DNA from: Ferrimonas aestuarii
Lineage (GTDB): Bacteria > Pseudomonadota > Gammaproteobacteria > Enterobacterales > Shewanellaceae
Direction: 5' to 3'
Length of the DNA stretch: 64,000 bases
Assembly (NCBI RefSeq): GCF_005116665.1
Contig: NZ_SWCJ01000002.1
Span: forward strand, 124,001 to 188,000
Position 1 is the first letter of the stretch. Each line of letters opens with the position of its first letter. This document shows positions 62,245 through 64,000 of the stretch, one piece after another. Under the pieces are notes generated by a model. That model did no database searches. It was not told where the DNA came from and was given only the letters and a program-made list of their open reading frames with translations. The position numbers and the translations under genes were made by a program.

Positions 62245-62880
62245 TTACACTTCAGCCCAGTTTAGTACGTCACCCTCGTTGCTGCCGGTAGGACGAGACA
62301 GGCGGTTGGTGGTGATGATGAGGTTTGGATTGGTGATGCTGCTGCTTGGCAGTGGCGCCACTTCCGGCTGAGAAGCGTTTGGATACTTGGCCTTCAGCAC
62401 GTCCATCTCATCAAAGTCCAGAGCACGCATTGGGCAGGACTCAACACACACAGGCTTTAAGCCTTTTTCAATGCGGTCCACGCAGCCATCACACTTGGTC
62501 ATGTAACCTTTTTCGCGGTTGATCTGTGGCGCATCGTAAGGGCAGGCGCGGGCACAGCTTTCACAACCAACACACAGAGAGGTTTCTACGTGAACCAAGC
62601 CGTCTTTGGCACGCTTGTGCATGGCGCCAGTTGGGCAAGCTTTGGTACACACAGGCTCAGAGCAGTGGTTGCAGCTGATGGAGGTGTAGTAGGCGAAAAC
62701 GCTCTGAGTGATGGTGCCATCACTGTTCTTGTTCCAGGCACCGCCACCGTACTCGTATACACGGCGGAAGTTAACGCCTACCGGAAGATCGGAGCGATCT
62801 TTACAGCTCACCTGGCAGGTTTTACAGCCGGTGCATTTGCTGGTGTCGACGTGAAAGCCGTATTGCTTGTTGTTTGACAT
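62245..62880 (-). CDS. dmsB: DMSO reductase iron-sulfur subunit DmsB
   Basis: A 211-residue electron-transfer subunit with four [4Fe-4S] cluster motifs: CTGCKTCQVSCKD, CNHCSEPVCTKACP, CVGCESCARACP and CDGCVDRI...CVESCP. Start segment MSNNKQYGFHVDTSKCTGC matches DmsB. It passes electrons to DmsA. dmsA is 12 bases upstream. No dmsC-type membrane anchor gene follows, as the next gene is the torD-type chaperone. Confidence 0.93.
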   Translation of the reverse strand: MSNNKQYGFHVDTSKCTGCKTCQVSCKDRSDLPVGVNFRRVYEYGGGAWNKNSDGTITQSVFAYYTSISCNHCSEPVCTKACPTGAMHKRAKDGLVHVETSLCVGCESCARACPYDAPQINREKGYMTKCDGCVDRIEKGLKPVCVESCPMRALDFDEMDVLKAKYPNASQPEVAPLPSSSITNPNLIITTNRLSRPTGSNEGDVLNWAEV

Positions 62881-62892
62881 GGTTCGCTCCTA

Positions 62893-64000
62893 TTAGGCCT
62901 TGCGGATTTCGACGCGGTTAGTGTGTTGACCGTTACCTTTAGATACCGGCGTCGGGCGCTGTGAAGTCAGGGTGTTCAGACAGCCACCAACATCCACAGA
63001 GGCGTCTGAGTTAAACTTGAGCCAAGCACCTTGGCCAAGGGCGGTTACGCCAGTCATGATGCGTGGAGTCACTTTAACCGGCAGTTCGATTACGCCGCGG
63101 TCGTTAAATACCTGCACCATGTCGTCGCTGCTCAGGCCACGTTCGGCGGCATCCATTGGGTTCATCCAAACCGCATCTTGTACCGCTTCACGCAGCCAAG
63201 GCACGTTGTGGTAGGAAGAGTGGGCACGACCTTTGGTGTGGTAACCGTGCAGCTGCAGTGGGTACTTGTCGGCTTTCTCTTGCTCACCGTCGATGTTGTC
63301 GTTGACCTCGAAACCGTCCCAAGTTGGAACGTATTTTGGTAGAGCAGTGATCACGTCACCGGCAGCCAGCTCCCAGGTATCGGCCATCTTCTGCAGCTCG
63401 GAGGAGAAGATCTCGATCTTGCCTGATGGGGTACCCAGAGGGTTGCCCGTTGGGTTGTCACGGAAGTCTTTTAATACCACGTAAGAGCCATCAGGCAGGT
63501 ACTGACGGTACACACCTTTGCTCATCATCTCTTGCTTGGATGGCAGCGGGTTGGCAAAACGCTGAGTGCCAGCTTGAGCGGACTCGTAGAATTCGGTACG
63601 CCATTGGTCTTTGGTTTTGCCTTCGGTGAATTGCCCCTCTACGCCCCAAGCGCGTGCCAGGCCCAGAGCGATGTCATAGGCATCACGACATTCCCACATT
63701 GGGCCAACGGAGGAGGAGATCTGAATCAGTGATGCTGTGTCGCCAGCGGCATAGGATTGGTTGATCAGATCGTCTTCTGCCTCTAACCAAGAGATGTCAG
63801 GCAGGATGATGTCGGCGTATTCAGCAGATGGGGTCATCCAGTTGTCGATAACCACAATCAGCTCACACTTGCTGTCATCACGCAGGATCTCACGGGTCTT
63901 GGAGGTGTCTGCGTGTTGGTTGATCAGCGCGTTACCGGCGTAGTTGATGATCGCTTTGATGTTGGTGCCCAGCTTGCCGTCACCGTTTTCATCCAGTTCG
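62893..64000 (-). CDS. dmsA: DMSO reductase family molybdopterin subunit DmsA, C-terminal part
   Basis: The C-terminal third of a molybdopterin oxidoreductase; the frame is open to the right edge of the window, so the start and Tat signal are not seen. Visible blocks are VVIDNWMTPSAEYADIILPD, PSGKIEIFS, YPLQLHGYHTKGRAHSSYHN, and the ending QHTNRVEIRKA; the molydopterin dinucleotide-binding domain lies in the last 120 residues. The DmsB-type partner supports DmsA rather than TorA or BisC. Reduces DMSO or a related S/N-oxide. Confidence 0.9.
   Translation of the reverse strand, partial: ELDENGDGKLGTNIKAIINYAGNALINQHADTSKTREILRDDSKCELIVVIDNWMTPSAEYADIILPDISWLEAEDDLINQSYAAGDTASLIQISSSVGPMWECRDAYDIALGLARAWGVEGQFTEGKTKDQWRTEFYESAQAGTQRFANPLPSKQEMMSKGVYRQYLPDGSYVVLKDFRDNPTGNPLGTPSGKIEIFSSELQKMADTWELAAGDVITALPKYVPTWDGFEVNDNIDGEQEKADKYPLQLHGYHTKGRAHSSYHNVPWLREAVQDAVWMNPMDAAERGLSSDDMVQVFNDRGVIELPVKVTPRIMTGVTALGQGAWLKFNSDASVDVGGCLNTLTSQRPTPVSKGNGQHTNRVEIRKA

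Noticed and set aside
1..64000. CRISPR array, prophage or transposase genes
   Set aside because: No regularly spaced direct repeats, phage structural genes or transposase motifs were found; the only mobile signals are the cassettes and the MITE-like element.

Overview
The window looks like the chromosome of a marine, respiratory gammaproteobacterium of the Shewanella/Ferrimonas type. The pointers are the uvrY-uvrC-pgsA-tRNA order shared with enterics, a TorSTR system beside a DmsAB-type reductase, a split-Soret-like cytochrome, a GlyGly-CTERM secreted protease and a furan/cyclopropane fatty acid stress operon. The genus is an inference; no rRNA or other marker gene is present.

Layout. 1-7.4 kb: housekeeping genes (pdxH end, can, an RhlE-type helicase, an M61 peptidase, hinT, two tandem thioesterases, a YcfL-like lipoprotein) and two small proteins. 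7.5-11.6 kb: a thiamine import and salvage operon behind a TPP riboswitch (TonB receptor, YkoF-like binder, PnuT-type permease, thiamine kinase). 11.6-25.4 kb: lipoproteins, DoxX, a large M36 protease, a nitroreductase, sbcDC, an MscS channel. 25.4-32.1 kb: a tightly packed seven-gene minus-strand operon (DUF523/DUF1722, photolyase, NTF2-like, SDR, FAD desaturase-like, DUF1365, cyclopropane-synthase-like) behind a promoter that reads as an ECF sigma-E/ChrR site. 32.4-41 kb: MCP, YeaD, deoxynucleoside kinase, hemG with a b-type cytochrome, an Hha-like small protein, an acyltransferase, a stand-alone MurE paralogue lacking the DNPR arginine, gloA.

41.4-49.6 kb: uvrY-uvrC-pgsA followed by a rearranged tRNA region: three tRNA-Cys genes, each trailed by a conserved spacer and a 3' tRNA-Cys fragment, two tRNA-Leu, one tRNA-Gly with a decayed 5' half-copy beside it, and a MITE-like element. 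Between the second and third Cys units lies an operon for a DUF4937 protein, a PrnB/IDO-like haem dioxygenase and a kynureninase-like PLP enzyme, which I regard as a candidate undescribed pathway.

50.0-52.0 kb: three AT-rich integron gene cassettes with recognisable attC sites and no integrase in the window (a CALIN array). Each cassette's first bases complement its own attC 5' core, which is strong internal proof. 52.2-64 kb: a saccharopine-dehydrogenase-like enzyme, a 29-residue membrane protein, a ToxR/CadC-like membrane regulator with a partner, divergent to a Tat-exported dihaem cytochrome and a lipoprotein, then torR, torT, torS, a TorD-type chaperone, dmsB and the 3' part of dmsA, which runs off the right edge.

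All calls are from reading sequence and remembered family motifs; no database search was run.
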